From the NCBI GenBank assembly GCA_023247195.1, contig JAHFGY010000008.1, positions 1 through 33,561 of the forward strand: a stretch of 33,561 bases of DNA. Reading direction: 5' to 3'. Positions 23,697 through 31,114 of the stretch are shown here, in pieces. The notes below the pieces were generated by a model, which ran no database searches, had not been told where the DNA came from, and was given only the letters and a program-made list of their open reading frames with translations. The position numbers were made by a program, and so were the translations under genes. Positions within the stretch are counted from its first letter, which is position 1. Each line of letters starts with the position of its first letter. The stretch is from Candidatus Omnitrophota bacterium. GTDB lineage: Bacteria; Omnitrophota; Gorgyraeia; Aquiviventales; Aquiviventaceae.

Positions 23697-26323
23697 CAGG
23701 GATTTTCCAATCGTTTTTTCCATTCGGCTAAGAGGGTGAGCGCCTGCAGCGGCGTGAGCTGATTGAGATCCATGCCGCGCAATTCTTGCGCCAGGCTTTG
23801 CGCGCCGGGATCACGGTTCGCGCCGGCTGGCCGAGTCTCCGCCGCTGGGTTTTCCTGTGGCTCAATGATCTGGCTCGCGTGCCGGTTCTCGGCTTCCAAG
23901 ATGCGCAGGATCGCTTCAGCTCGCTGCGTGACCGAAGAAGGGATGCCGGCCAGCGCCGCGACATGCAAGCCGTAGCTCTTGTCCGATGCTCCCCGCGCCA
24001 CCTTTCGCAGGAAAACAATGCCTCCGTTAGTCTCCTTGACCGCCATGGTGTAGTTGCGCACGCGCTCGAGCCGCTCTTCCAACTGCGTCAGCTCGTGGTA
24101 GTGGGTGGCAAAGAGCGTGCGCGGCCTCACGCGCCCCTGGATCAGGTGCTCGCAGATCGCCCACGCGATGCTCACGCCGTCGAACGTGGACGTGCCGCGC
24201 CCGACCTCATCCAATATCAGCAGGCTGCGCGACGTGGCGCTGTGAAGGATCTGCGCGGTCTCGATCATTTCCACCATGAACGTGCTTTCGCCCGCGGCCA
24301 AATTATCGGACGCGCCGATGCGGGTGAAGATGCGGTCCACCAGGCCGATGCGCGCGCGCTTGGCGGGCACGAAGGAACCGATCTGAGCCAGGAGCACGAT
24401 CAGCCCGACCTGTCGGATGTACGTCGACTTACCGGCCATGTTCGGGCCTGTGAGGATCACGAGCTGCTGTGTTTGCGTGTCGAGCTCGGTATCGTTTGCT
24501 ACGAACTCGCCCAAGCCCAGCGCGTTTTCAACAACCGGGTGGCGGCCGGACTCGATGCAGAGTTCGGTGCTGTCGCTCACCGTCGGGCGCGTCCACTGCC
24601 GCTGCGACGCGGTTTGCGCCAGCGCATGGAGCGCGTCCACGCAGCCGATCGCCGCGGCCATATCCTGCAGCGGCCGCAGCTTCGCCAGGATCGTCTCGCG
24701 CAATTGCTGGAAAAGCGCGTACTCCTGCGCTTTGATCCGCTCTTCCGCGCCGGAAATCCGCTGGTCCCACTCGCGCAGTTCCGGTGTGATGAAGCGCTCG
24801 GCATTGGCCAAGGTCTGCCGGCGCACGTAGTCTGCCGGCACCAGCGGCAAATTCGGCGTAGTCACCTCGAGGGCATAGCCAAAGACGTTGGAGTATTTCA
24901 CGCGCAGCGACTTGATGCCTGTGCGCGCGGCCTCGCGCTGCTGGAATTCGACAAGCCAAGACTGGCCTTTGCGTACTAATTCGCGCAGCGCGTCGAGGTG
25001 CGCGTCGCAGCCGTCGCGGATCAACCCGCCGTCTTTCAGTCCCAGAGGCGGCTCATCCGTGATGGTTCGCGCAATAGCATCCCGCAGCTCAGGGAAGGCG
25101 TTCAGCGTGCCGGCTGATTCGCGCAAGAGTTCGCTTCGGCAAGCGCGCAGGAGCGCGTCCAATTCCGGGACGCGTTCCAAGAAAAGCTTGAGGTTCAGCA
25201 AGTCGCGGGCGTTGGCCACGCCGTAGTTCAAGCGGCTGAGCGTGCGCTCGATATCGCGTATGCCGTCAAGGAGCCGGCGAAGCGTTTGCGTGACCAATGG
25301 CTGCTCCGCGAGTTCCTCCACCGCGTCTTGCCGGCGAACAATCAGCGGAATTGAAAGCAGAGGGTGGGTGACCCACTGGTGAAGCGCGCGCGATCCCATG
25401 GCGGTGCGCGTGACGTCGAGGCACGCGAGGAGCGAATGCGCGCCGTTGCTTTCTTGGTTCGCGACAAGGTCCAGGCTGCGCTGCGTTTGCCGGTCCAGCA
25501 CCATGCCGGCTTCGCCGTCGACGAGGCGGGGCAGCCGCACGTGATCCAGCGCCGCGTGCAAGTGGTCGCGCAGGTAATACACGATCGCGCCGGCCGCGGA
25601 TGTGGCCAGCGGCAGCTCGGCGCAACCCAGAACCCGCTCAGAGCCCAGCCGGAAGGTTTCACGAAGCCGGTTCAGCGCCTCGCCTGCATCGAAGATCCAA
25701 TCGTCGTACGTGGTGATCGCGGCCCGGAGCTGTTGGCGGAACAGCGGCTGCAGCGACGCGTCCTCCGCGAGCGACCGCGGAAGGATGAGCTCCTTTGGAT
25801 CAATCAGCGGCAGCTCGTGCGGCAGCGCGTCAGGCCCGATCTCGCGCACGCAGAATTCGCCCGTTCCCAGGTCCAGCCACGCGAGGCCAAAGGCGTCTTT
25901 GCCACGAGCAACCGCCACCATGTATTCCGCGGCGTTCGATTTGGTTTCTTCATCCAGGTACGTGGCCGGCGTGATGATCCGGGTCACTTTGCGCTCAACC
26001 AAGCCGCGGCTTGCCTTGGGATCGCCGATTTGCTCGCAGATAGCGACTTTCACGCGGTGGTCAAGGAGCGTCTTCACGTAGCTCTGAAACGCATGGTAGG
26101 GGATGCCGCACATGGGAATCCGGCCGGCTTCGCCGCCGTCGCGGCCCGTTAAGGTGATGTCGAGTATTTCCGAGCCCCGCAGCGCGTCTTCGAAGAACAT
26201 CTCGTAGAAGTCGCCCAGGCGAAAGAAAAGAATCGTCTCTGGAGGCAGCGTGCGCTTGATCGCGCGGTACTGCTCCATCATGGGAGTCAGTTTGGGGATT
26301 GTAGCCGCCGCAGGTGAGGTCAT
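23696..26323 (-). CDS. mutS: DNA mismatch repair protein MutS
   Basis: 875 residues, close to E. coli MutS (853). Domain order is complete: mismatch-recognition domain with the Phe-X-Glu wedge (RLGDFYEMF), connector, lever and clamp (about 270-570), then the ATPase with Walker A GPNMAGKSTYIRQ (Lys632), Walker B LLILDEVGRGTSTFDG, and signature ATHYHEL. The C-terminal tail (about 800-875) ends LQALTLLAEWKKRLENP, the usual helix-turn-helix tetramer region. It binds mismatches and recruits MutL, encoded directly downstream. The start at 26323 is chosen because it follows a -10 box by 9 bases; a later ATG pair (MMEQYRA) is less likely. Confidence 0.96.
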   Translation of the reverse strand: MTSPAAATIPKLTPMMEQYRAIKRTLPPETILFFRLGDFYEMFFEDALRGSEILDITLTGRDGGEAGRIPMCGIPYHAFQSYVKTLLDHRVKVAICEQIGDPKASRGLVERKVTRIITPATYLDEETKSNAAEYMVAVARGKDAFGLAWLDLGTGEFCVREIGPDALPHELPLIDPKELILPRSLAEDASLQPLFRQQLRAAITTYDDWIFDAGEALNRLRETFRLGSERVLGCAELPLATSAAGAIVYYLRDHLHAALDHVRLPRLVDGEAGMVLDRQTQRSLDLVANQESNGAHSLLACLDVTRTAMGSRALHQWVTHPLLSIPLIVRRQDAVEELAEQPLVTQTLRRLLDGIRDIERTLSRLNYGVANARDLLNLKLFLERVPELDALLRACRSELLRESAGTLNAFPELRDAIARTITDEPPLGLKDGGLIRDGCDAHLDALRELVRKGQSWLVEFQQREAARTGIKSLRVKYSNVFGYALEVTTPNLPLVPADYVRRQTLANAERFITPELREWDQRISGAEERIKAQEYALFQQLRETILAKLRPLQDMAAAIGCVDALHALAQTASQRQWTRPTVSDSTELCIESGRHPVVENALGLGEFVANDTELDTQTQQLVILTGPNMAGKSTYIRQVGLIVLLAQIGSFVPAKRARIGLVDRIFTRIGASDNLAAGESTFMVEMIETAQILHSATSRSLLILDEVGRGTSTFDGVSIAWAICEHLIQGRVRPRTLFATHYHELTQLEERLERVRNYTMAVKETNGGIVFLRKVARGASDKSYGLHVAALAGIPSSVTQRAEAILRILEAENRHASQIIEPQENPAAETRPAGANRDPGAQSLAQELRGMDLNQLTPLQALTLLAEWKKRLENP

Positions 26324-26332
26324 GAAGACCTC

Positions 26333-26338
26333 ATTATA
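26333..26338 (-). promoter_or_regulatory. consensus -10 box of the mutSL operon
   Basis: Perfect TATAAT on the minus strand, 9 bases before the mutS ATG, in the same CTGTATAAT context as the GH13 gene. A GAGG between the box and the ATG could be a ribosome site only if transcription starts further upstream; otherwise the message is nearly leaderless. Confidence 0.45.
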
Positions 26339-26428
26339 CAGGGAGCATCTTCTGGTATCATCATTGGAACTGGATCGCTTCGTATGGTACCGTTTTTAGG
26401 AGTTTAATCGCTTTAACCGAGAGGGCAC

Positions 26429-26854
26429 ATGCCGCAACCCGCTTTAGCCGGAACGGTCCTGCTTATTGAAGATGAGGCCGATTTCCGCAACGTAATGCGT
26501 TGGCGTCTTGAAAAAGAGGGCCACTACAAAGTCTTGGACGCTGCAGACGGCCAATCCGGCATTGCCATGGCGATCCAGCACCATCCGGATGTTATTCTGA
26601 CCGACTATACGATGCCGCGCATGAACGGCCACGAGGTGCTGCAGGCGCTGCGCGCCAATCAGCAGACCGAGCACATCCCGGTCATTCTGCTGACATCGCT
26701 CGGTTCGGAACAGAAGGTGGCGGATTCGCTCGCGTTCGGCGCCGCCTGCCACGTCGAAAAATGGGCTGACAGCAAGATACTCTTAAAGGAAGTTCAGGTA
26801 GCGATCGTCAAGCATCGGCAATTTCACCCTTCACCGAGCAACCGCCCGTCGTAG
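26429..26854 (+). CDS. single-domain response regulator (REC)
   Basis: 141 residues; receiver only, with Glu14/Asp15 acidic pocket, Asp59 phospho-acceptor (ILTDYTMPRMNGHEV), Thr89 and Lys111. The Pro that normally follows the Lys is replaced by Trp (EKW). The short C-terminal tail carries no output domain. The start has a GAGAGGG ribosome site. Divergent from mutS; no kinase gene is adjacent, so its partner is elsewhere. The 105-base region to mutS holds the mutS -10 box; I see no strong + strand promoter in it. Confidence 0.9.
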   Translation: MPQPALAGTVLLIEDEADFRNVMRWRLEKEGHYKVLDAADGQSGIAMAIQHHPDVILTDYTMPRMNGHEVLQALRANQQTEHIPVILLTSLGSEQKVADSLAFGAACHVEKWADSKILLKEVQVAIVKHRQFHPSPSNRPS

Positions 26855-26862
26855 GAACCCGC

Positions 26863-27801
26863 ATGCAGGTATTGGTGTCCGGATCGCATGGCTTGCTCGG
26901 ATCGGCTCTGCTCCCATCTCTTGCCAATGCAAACCACCGCGTTATTCGTCTTGTGCGCTCACGTCCTTCTCCGTCCGGATCCGAAGTCCTGTGGGATCCG
27001 GAAACACAGGCGATCGATGAAGCGGGGCTCAAGGGAGTCGAAGCGGTCATCCACCTGGCCGGAGAGTCGATTGCCAGCGGCCGGTGGACGGCGTCTCGCC
27101 GTCGACGCATCCAAGACAGCCGGGTGAATTCCACGCGATTGCTGTGCCGGGCTTTAAGCCGCATGAGCCGTCCGCCCAAGGTATTGGTTTGCGCGTCCGC
27201 CGTGGGTTTTTACGGGGATCGCGGCAATGAAACGCTCACCGAGTCAAGCCCGGCCGGGCAGGGGTTTTTGCCGGTCGTTTGCCAGCGTTGGGAAGCGTCG
27301 GCGGAACCCGCGGTCGAGCATGGCATCCGGGTGGTTTGGCTGCGTTTCGGCATAATCCTCAGCACGGCCGGCGGCGCGCTTGCACGGCTGCTCCCTGTTT
27401 TCCGTTTGGGATTGGGCGGCCGTCTGGGCTCCGGGAACCAGTACATGAGTTGGATTTCCATTTATGACGCGGTTGGCATCGTGCGCACCGTCTTGGAGCA
27501 GCCCTTGGCAGGGCCCTTAAACGCGGTCTCGCCAAATCCGGTGACGAACCGTGAATTCACCGCTACACTGGCGGGAGTGTTGCGTCGTCCCGCCTTCCTG
27601 CCGGTTCCGGCAACCGTGTTGCGTCTTGCATTGGGTGAGATGGCGGACGCGCTCTTGCTTTCCAGCGCGCGCGCGGTGCCTCAGCGGCTCGCGCAGGCCG
27701 GATTCGAGTTTCAGGACGCGGATCTTGTCTCCGCGTTGCGTGTATTGGTTTCGGGCGGACAACGGAAGATGAAGGAGAAAGTGCATGCACCCTTGGCATG
27801 A
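26863..27801 (+). CDS. TIGR01777/SDR39U1-type NAD-dependent epimerase-like protein
   Basis: 312 residues of the extended short-chain dehydrogenase fold, YfcH-type. Nucleotide-binding motif GSHGLLGSAL at the N-terminus, then VIHLAGESIASGRW, CASAVGFYGDRG (with YGD of the family), and the C-terminal DUF1731-like end (LARLLPVFRLGLGGRLGSG, MSWISIYDAVGIV, NAVSPNPVTNREF). In this family the catalytic Tyr-X-X-X-Lys is usually degenerate, as here. Bacterial members have been linked to cell-division or envelope phenotypes; the substrate is unknown. It overlaps ppa by 17 bases. Confidence 0.88.
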   Translation: MQVLVSGSHGLLGSALLPSLANANHRVIRLVRSRPSPSGSEVLWDPETQAIDEAGLKGVEAVIHLAGESIASGRWTASRRRRIQDSRVNSTRLLCRALSRMSRPPKVLVCASAVGFYGDRGNETLTESSPAGQGFLPVVCQRWEASAEPAVEHGIRVVWLRFGIILSTAGGALARLLPVFRLGLGGRLGSGNQYMSWISIYDAVGIVRTVLEQPLAGPLNAVSPNPVTNREFTATLAGVLRRPAFLPVPATVLRLALGEMADALLLSSARAVPQRLAQAGFEFQDADLVSALRVLVSGGQRKMKEKVHAPLA

Positions 27802-28345
27802 CGTGCCGTTAGGGTCAAGACCCACTGAGCGCTTCCAGTGCGTGATCGAGATCCCGCGCGGCAATAAAACAAAGTATGAAGTGGACAAAGAGACCGGCAT
27901 GCTCCGCATGGACCGCGTGCTCTACAGTGCGGTGCATTACCCGGCTAATTACGGCTTTTTACCGCGTACCTTTTGCGAGGACGGCGACCCGCTCGACGTG
28001 CTGGTGCTGGCTCAAGAGTCTTTTGTGCCGCTGTGCCTCGTTTGGGCGCGTCCGATCGGCGTGATCACTATGATCGACGAGAAGGGCAAGGACGACAAAG
28101 TAATCGCGGTGGCGGAAAGCGACCCTGAGTTCAGCCGCTACGAAGAGATCTCCCAGCTGCCTCCGCACCGCCTTAAAGAGGTCAAGCGCTTCTTCCAGGA
28201 CTACAAAGTGCTGGAGAAGAAAGTCGTGAACGTCGATAAGATCCGCGGGCACCGCGATGCCTCGCAAGCGATCCGGCGCGCGGTCCGCTTGTACCAGAAA
28301 GTTATTCTTCCCAAATTGACGCGGCAGAACTGCGGTTGTGACTGA
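27785..28345 (+). CDS. ppa: inorganic pyrophosphatase, family I
   Basis: 186 residues. Hydrolyses pyrophosphate to two phosphates and so drives biosynthetic reactions; soluble, Mg2+-dependent. Visible active-site elements: IEIPRGNKTKYEVDK, LYSAVHYPANYGFLPRT, the signature DGDPLDVLV (Asp66, Asp68, Asp71), ARPIGVITMIDEKGKDDKVI and HRLKEVKRFFQDYKVLE. The C-terminus (LPKLTRQNCGCD) has two close Cys. It begins inside the end of the upstream epimerase gene and its stop overlaps the next ORF by 8 bases: a compact operon. Confidence 0.95.
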   Translation: MHPWHDVPLGSRPTERFQCVIEIPRGNKTKYEVDKETGMLRMDRVLYSAVHYPANYGFLPRTFCEDGDPLDVLVLAQESFVPLCLVWARPIGVITMIDEKGKDDKVIAVAESDPEFSRYEEISQLPPHRLKEVKRFFQDYKVLEKKVVNVDKIRGHRDASQAIRRAVRLYQKVILPKLTRQNCGCD

Positions 28346-29282
28346 CACCTCTTTCGCTGCTTATATTCAGGATCAGCTGAGCGCCTTGCCCAGCGTTTCA
28401 CTCCGGACGATGTTCGGCGGGCAAGGGATGTACTTTGGACACAATACCTGCTTTGGCATAGAATTCCGCAGCAGGCTCTATTTTAAAGTCGATACTCGAA
28501 ACCAGCCTGAGTATGAAGCCAAAGGAATGGCGCCGTTCCGGCCGTCTGCGCGGCAAACGCTGCGGAGTTTTTACGAGGTTCCTTCAAGCGTAATTGAAGA
28601 TGCGGATGAGCTTGTTTCTTGGGCGCGCAAAGCGATTGCCGCGGCTCAGGCCAATCCTCACAAACCGGTAAATAGGGAGGCACGGATGCGACGAGCGACA
28701 GGGTTGGTGTTCGCATGCGCGTTGGCTTGGTGTGGCGCTGTCTCCGCGGCGGAAGCCGAAAGCCAAGGGGCCGGGGGTGGGAAACAAGAACCAAGCCCCC
28801 AGTACATCATTCTCGCTCGCCGCTACGGTTATATTGACCAGAAGGGGAAAGTAGTCATTGAGCCGCAGTTCGAGTGGGGCGATCGTTTCGCGGAAGACCG
28901 CGCTGCGATCAAACTCGAAGGCCATTACGGGTATATCGACAAGACGGGCAAGATCATCGCGAAGCCGGAGTACGAAGCGGGGTGGGAGTTTTCTCAGGGG
29001 CTGGCGTCTGTGAAGAAGAACGGGAAGTACGGCTATATCGATACCAACGGCACCCTTGCCATCGCTCCGCAATATGATTTCGGCGGGCGTTTCGCCGAAG
29101 ACCGCGCCCGCGTCAAGGTCGGCGATTTCTGGGGATTCATCGACAAGACCGGCAAGATGGTTGTGCAGCCTGCTTATGATGAGGCCTGGGATTTTCAGGA
29201 TGGTCTTGGCCGCATCCAGTCGGCGGGAGCTATCGGCTATGTTAATGCCGAGGGTCAGGTAGTTTGGAAGCCCACGGAGTAA
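28338..29282 (+). CDS. TfoX N-terminal-domain protein read through in frame into a WG-repeat protein
   Basis: One uninterrupted frame of 314 residues from a GTG at 28338 that overlaps the ppa stop. Residues 1-108 form a complete TfoX N-terminal domain (LRTMFGGQGMYFGHNTCFGI, RLYFKVDTRNQPEYEAKGM, DELVSWARKAIAAAQ), a small cytoplasmic fold related to competence regulators. A short linker and then Met117 begin a signal peptide and WG repeats with their own ribosome site. No stop separates them. TAA and TAG occur one base out of frame just after the TfoX domain (within gtaaatag at 28668-28675), so a one-base change could have fused two genes. Either a real dual-start fusion or an assembly/sequencing indel. 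Confidence 0.7.
   Translation: MTDTSFAAYIQDQLSALPSVSLRTMFGGQGMYFGHNTCFGIEFRSRLYFKVDTRNQPEYEAKGMAPFRPSARQTLRSFYEVPSSVIEDADELVSWARKAIAAAQANPHKPVNREARMRRATGLVFACALAWCGAVSAAEAESQGAGGGKQEPSPQYIILARRYGYIDQKGKVVIEPQFEWGDRFAEDRAAIKLEGHYGYIDKTGKIIAKPEYEAGWEFSQGLASVKKNGKYGYIDTNGTLAIAPQYDFGGRFAEDRARVKVGDFWGFIDKTGKMVVQPAYDEAWDFQDGLGRIQSAGAIGYVNAEGQVVWKPTE
28686..29282 (+). CDS. exported WG-repeat protein, internal start
   Basis: 198 residues from the ATG at 28686, preceded by a strong Shine-Dalgarno AGGGAGG (28674-28680). MRRATGLVFACALAWCGAVSA is a clean signal peptide, which makes sense only if translation starts here. Five WG repeats of about 36 residues follow: RYGYIDQKGKVVIEPQFEW, HYGYIDKTGKIIAKPEYEAG, KYGYIDTNGTLAIAPQYDF, FWGFIDKTGKMVVQPAYDEA, and a last degenerate one (IGYVNAEGQVVWKP). 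WG repeats are common in surface and periplasmic proteins; their ligand is unknown. It probably represents the true second gene of the region, nested in frame with the TfoX ORF. Its end overlaps pdxH by 19 bases. Confidence 0.75.
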   Translation: MRRATGLVFACALAWCGAVSAAEAESQGAGGGKQEPSPQYIILARRYGYIDQKGKVVIEPQFEWGDRFAEDRAAIKLEGHYGYIDKTGKIIAKPEYEAGWEFSQGLASVKKNGKYGYIDTNGTLAIAPQYDFGGRFAEDRARVKVGDFWGFIDKTGKMVVQPAYDEAWDFQDGLGRIQSAGAIGYVNAEGQVVWKPTE

Positions 29283-29875
29283 CTCACGGCGAGCTTTACC
29301 TGGAAGCGCTCAAACGCTTCCAGGGCGCGCTGGAGCGCGTCCGGGAAAGCGGAGTGCTCAAAGAGCCAACCGCCGGGACGCTGGCTACCGCTGATAAGGT
29401 CGGCTGGCCTTCCGTGCGGACGGTTTTGCTGAAGGAAGCCGGGCTCGACGGCTTCGTGTTTTATACGAATAGCCGTAGCCGCAAGGGCCGACAGATCGCG
29501 CAGAATCCCCGAGCCGCGCTCGGTTTCTACTGGGATGCCGCCGGCGAGCAGGCGCTCATCGAAGGGCGCATTGAGCCGGTGAGCGCGGCGGAGTCCGATG
29601 CTTATTGGCGCACCCGTCCTCGGCAAAGCCAAATCGCGGCATGGGCTTCGAACCAGTCGTCTTCTTTGAAAAACCGCGAGGAGCTGCTGGCAAAAGTCGA
29701 GAGCATGACGGAAAAATTTGAAGGCAAGGTTGTGCCGCGCCCGCCGCATTGGCATGGCTATCGCCTGGTGCCGGATCGGATCGAGTTCTGGACAGCCAAA
29801 CCCCATCGCCTTCATGACCGCCTCGCTTACACCTACCACGCGGGGCGCTGGACTAAAACGTTTCTCTATCCCTGA
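29264..29875 (+). CDS. pdxH: pyridoxamine/pyridoxine 5'-phosphate oxidase
   Basis: 203 residues from the TTG at 29264, the only plausible start; AGGG/CAGG lies upstream within the WG gene. FMN-dependent oxidation of PNP or PMP to pyridoxal 5'-phosphate, the last step of vitamin B6 salvage. Motifs: EPTAGTLATADKVGWPSVRT, VFYTNSRSRKGRQIAQNPRA (FMN phosphate contacts), RIEPVSAAESDAYWRTRPR, ASNQSSSLKNREEL, PPHWHGYRLVPDRIEFW, and the terminal RLHDRLAYTYHAGRW...LYP, all standard for PdxH. It converges with the trmB-like gene and overlaps it by 10 bases. Confidence 0.94.
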   Translation: MEAHGVTHGELYLEALKRFQGALERVRESGVLKEPTAGTLATADKVGWPSVRTVLLKEAGLDGFVFYTNSRSRKGRQIAQNPRAALGFYWDAAGEQALIEGRIEPVSAAESDAYWRTRPRQSQIAAWASNQSSSLKNREELLAKVESMTEKFEGKVVPRPPHWHGYRLVPDRIEFWTAKPHRLHDRLAYTYHAGRWTKTFLYP

Positions 29876-30801
29876 GTCGACGCGGTTGCCGCGGCATACA
29901 CCTGATCCAGCGCTTGCTGGACGCCGCGGGTTGGCACCATGCGGCATCCCCAGGCCGGCCGGATGTGCCAAGATTGCTCGACGCGCGCGATATCGATCCA
30001 AAAATCCTGCATGAGCGGCTCCTCGACCACCATCACCCGCACCATGGCCCGTTCACGCTTCGGGTCGTATAAATAGTCTTTGAATTCAATGGCGCAGGGC
30101 ATGCGCGCATTTTCAGGTTGGAACCGCTCCGGATCGAATCGGTCAATGTGGTGAGTGTTCAATTCACTATCCTCCTCTAAAGGGATGGCCCAGTTGTTTT
30201 CCTTAATTAGACGCAGCTCATGAAAAGCTTCTTGCCCTTGCGCGTGCCAGCGTCGCGCATAGAGCGTTTTTAAATTAGCCTCCGCCGGAAGGGCCGCGTC
30301 CTCCAATCGAAAGCCCGTGTCCAGGTGTTGCTCGGCGATCCAGTTCCGATAAGCTGAGGAATCCGTTACGATGCGCGCTTGCGCTCCTGGCATGAGCCGG
30401 CTGTTCAATAACCGCAAAAACGGGGCGGCGAACAAGCGGTGGCGCAGGTGAGGTGTTTTCGGCCAGGGGCAGGGAAACAAGGCGTAGGCATGCGCAAGGC
30501 TTTCCGGGCGGAAGCAACGCTGCAGGACCACGCGCGTGTCGCCGTAGAGGACGCGGATATTCGGCGGTCCGCCGGCTGCGATGCGCCGCAGCACGCGCAA
30601 AACCGCTGTCCAGGCTTGGTCAATCGCCACGATGTTCTGGTTCGGGTGCTCCCGGGCATACTCAAGCAGGTATTCGCCGTTCCCGCAGCCAATCTCAAAG
30701 GCAAGCGGCTGCTGGCGGCCAAAGGCCTGGCCCCAGTCGATCGGGCGGCCTACGGCTTGCCACTGGATAAGTGGATAGAGGGAGCGGTAGCGTCCTTTCA
30801 T
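29866..30801 (-). CDS. trmB: TrmB-like (tRNA guanine-N7) methyltransferase, divergent, with C-terminal extension
   Basis: 311 residues, about 70 longer than E. coli TrmB. The SAM-binding motif FEIGCGNGEYLLEYAREHP, AIDQAW and the family block LFPCPWPKTPHLRHRL are recognisable, as is VTDSSAYRNWI in place of the usual TDxxxY. Two conserved family positions differ: the catalytic Asp of PDPWPK is Cys111, and the Glu of the usual TxYE motif is Ala (TLYARRW). Residues about 210-311 are an extra beta-rich domain (IEFKDYLYDPKRERAMVRVM, EQSWHIRPAWGCRMVP) not found in standard TrmB. Either a lineage-specific m7G46 methyltransferase or a paralogue with changed activity. Confidence 0.8.
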   Translation of the reverse strand: MKGRYRSLYPLIQWQAVGRPIDWGQAFGRQQPLAFEIGCGNGEYLLEYAREHPNQNIVAIDQAWTAVLRVLRRIAAGGPPNIRVLYGDTRVVLQRCFRPESLAHAYALFPCPWPKTPHLRHRLFAAPFLRLLNSRLMPGAQARIVTDSSAYRNWIAEQHLDTGFRLEDAALPAEANLKTLYARRWHAQGQEAFHELRLIKENNWAIPLEEDSELNTHHIDRFDPERFQPENARMPCAIEFKDYLYDPKRERAMVRVMVVEEPLMQDFWIDIARVEQSWHIRPAWGCRMVPTRGVQQALDQVYAAATASTQG

Positions 30802-30815
30802 GCCTGCAAATATTA

Positions 30816-30844
30816 TGTATACAGCGTCTTGACAGCAGAGTCGA
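30816..30844 (-). promoter_or_regulatory. putative promoter of the trmB-like gene
   Basis: On the minus strand TCGACT (30844-30839), 17-base spacer, TATACA (30821-30816), then 14 bases to the ATG. A second AT-rich box TAATAT (30815-30810) is 8 bases from the ATG. It overlaps the divergent strong promoter at 30829-30858, so the two may compete. Confidence 0.3.
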
Positions 30845-30858
30845 TGATCGGGTATAGT
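30829..30858 (+). promoter_or_regulatory. strong sigma-70 promoter of the riboswitch-pilus operon
   Basis: -35 TTGACA (30829-30834), 18-base spacer, -10 TATAGT (30853-30858). Start expected near 30865, giving a leader of about 250 bases before the ATG at 31115. A weaker second set, TTGTAG (30864-30869) and TTTAGT (30887-30892) with 17-base spacing, follows. Confidence 0.7.
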
Positions 30859-30910
30859 TTTTATTGTAGTTGCTTTTTATAAACAATTTAGTAAGTTTAA
30901 GTTCAACCCG

Positions 30911-31017
30911 AAAAGGCACACCCACTGTAAGGTGGGGTCGGGCGCGAAACCCGCGCCACTTGGGTGAAATGCCCAAGCGCAAAGCCACGGGTCCCTTCCA
31001 GGGATAGCCGGGCTGCC
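30911..31017 (+). ncRNA. cyclic-di-GMP-I (GEMM)-like riboswitch aptamer, atypical
   Basis: The 5' part has AAGGCACACC followed by a 6-bp stem capped with a GUAA (GNRA) tetraloop (30921-30936), like P1b of GEMM. The 3' part has CGCAAAGCCACGGGTC (30978-30993), a short stem, then AGCCGGGCTGCCG (31006-31018), the most recognisable GEMM block. Between them lie about 40 extra bases with two hairpins (GGCGCG/CGCGCC at 30941-30957 and CTTGGG/CCCAAG at 30959-30977), where the standard aptamer runs directly from GG to ACGCAAAGCC. So it is GEMM-like with an insertion, or a related but different class. Position upstream of pilus genes is typical for GEMM. Identity rests on motif recognition only. Confidence 0.55.
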
Positions 31018-31041
31018 GAAGAGGCAGCCCGGCTTTATTTT
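31006..31041 (+). terminator. intrinsic terminator overlapping the riboswitch 3' strand
   Basis: Perfect 12-bp stem AGCCGGGCTGCC (31006-31017) / GGCAGCCCGGCT (31023-31034) with loop GAAGA, followed by TTATTTT. The 5' arm is the same AGCCGGG strand the aptamer needs, so aptamer and terminator exclude each other. Ligand binding would therefore prevent termination, an ON switch. Confidence 0.85.
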
Positions 31042-31065
31042 GCAAGCGCTTGCGGAAGCGCTTGC
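31042..31065 (+). repeat. perfect 10-bp hairpin made of twin palindromes after the terminator
   Basis: GCAAGCGCTT-GCGG-AAGCGCTTGC: a perfect 10-bp inverted repeat directly after the terminator U-tract. It also contains AAGCGCTT, itself palindromic, twice (31044-31051 and 31056-31063), 12 bases apart centre to centre. It could be a tandem operator on DNA or an mRNA stability hairpin protecting the pilin message. No U-tract follows. Confidence 0.6.
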
Positions 31066-31114
31066 GTTACAAGGGGAAAGGGAGTAAATTGTGGCTTTGC
31101 AACAGGAGGCGGGT

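Noticed and set aside
23786-24979. 397-codon + strand ORF opposite mutS
   Set aside because: Shadow of the conserved mutS frame; Arg/Ala-rich, no motif, no ribosome site.
25364-26152. 262-codon + strand ORF opposite the mutS 5' half
   Set aside because: Antisense shadow of the MutS mismatch and connector domains.
30921-30936. CCACTGTAA in the leader as part of a cobalamin riboswitch
   Set aside because: The other cobalamin-box elements are absent; the match is short and fits the GNRA-capped stem better.
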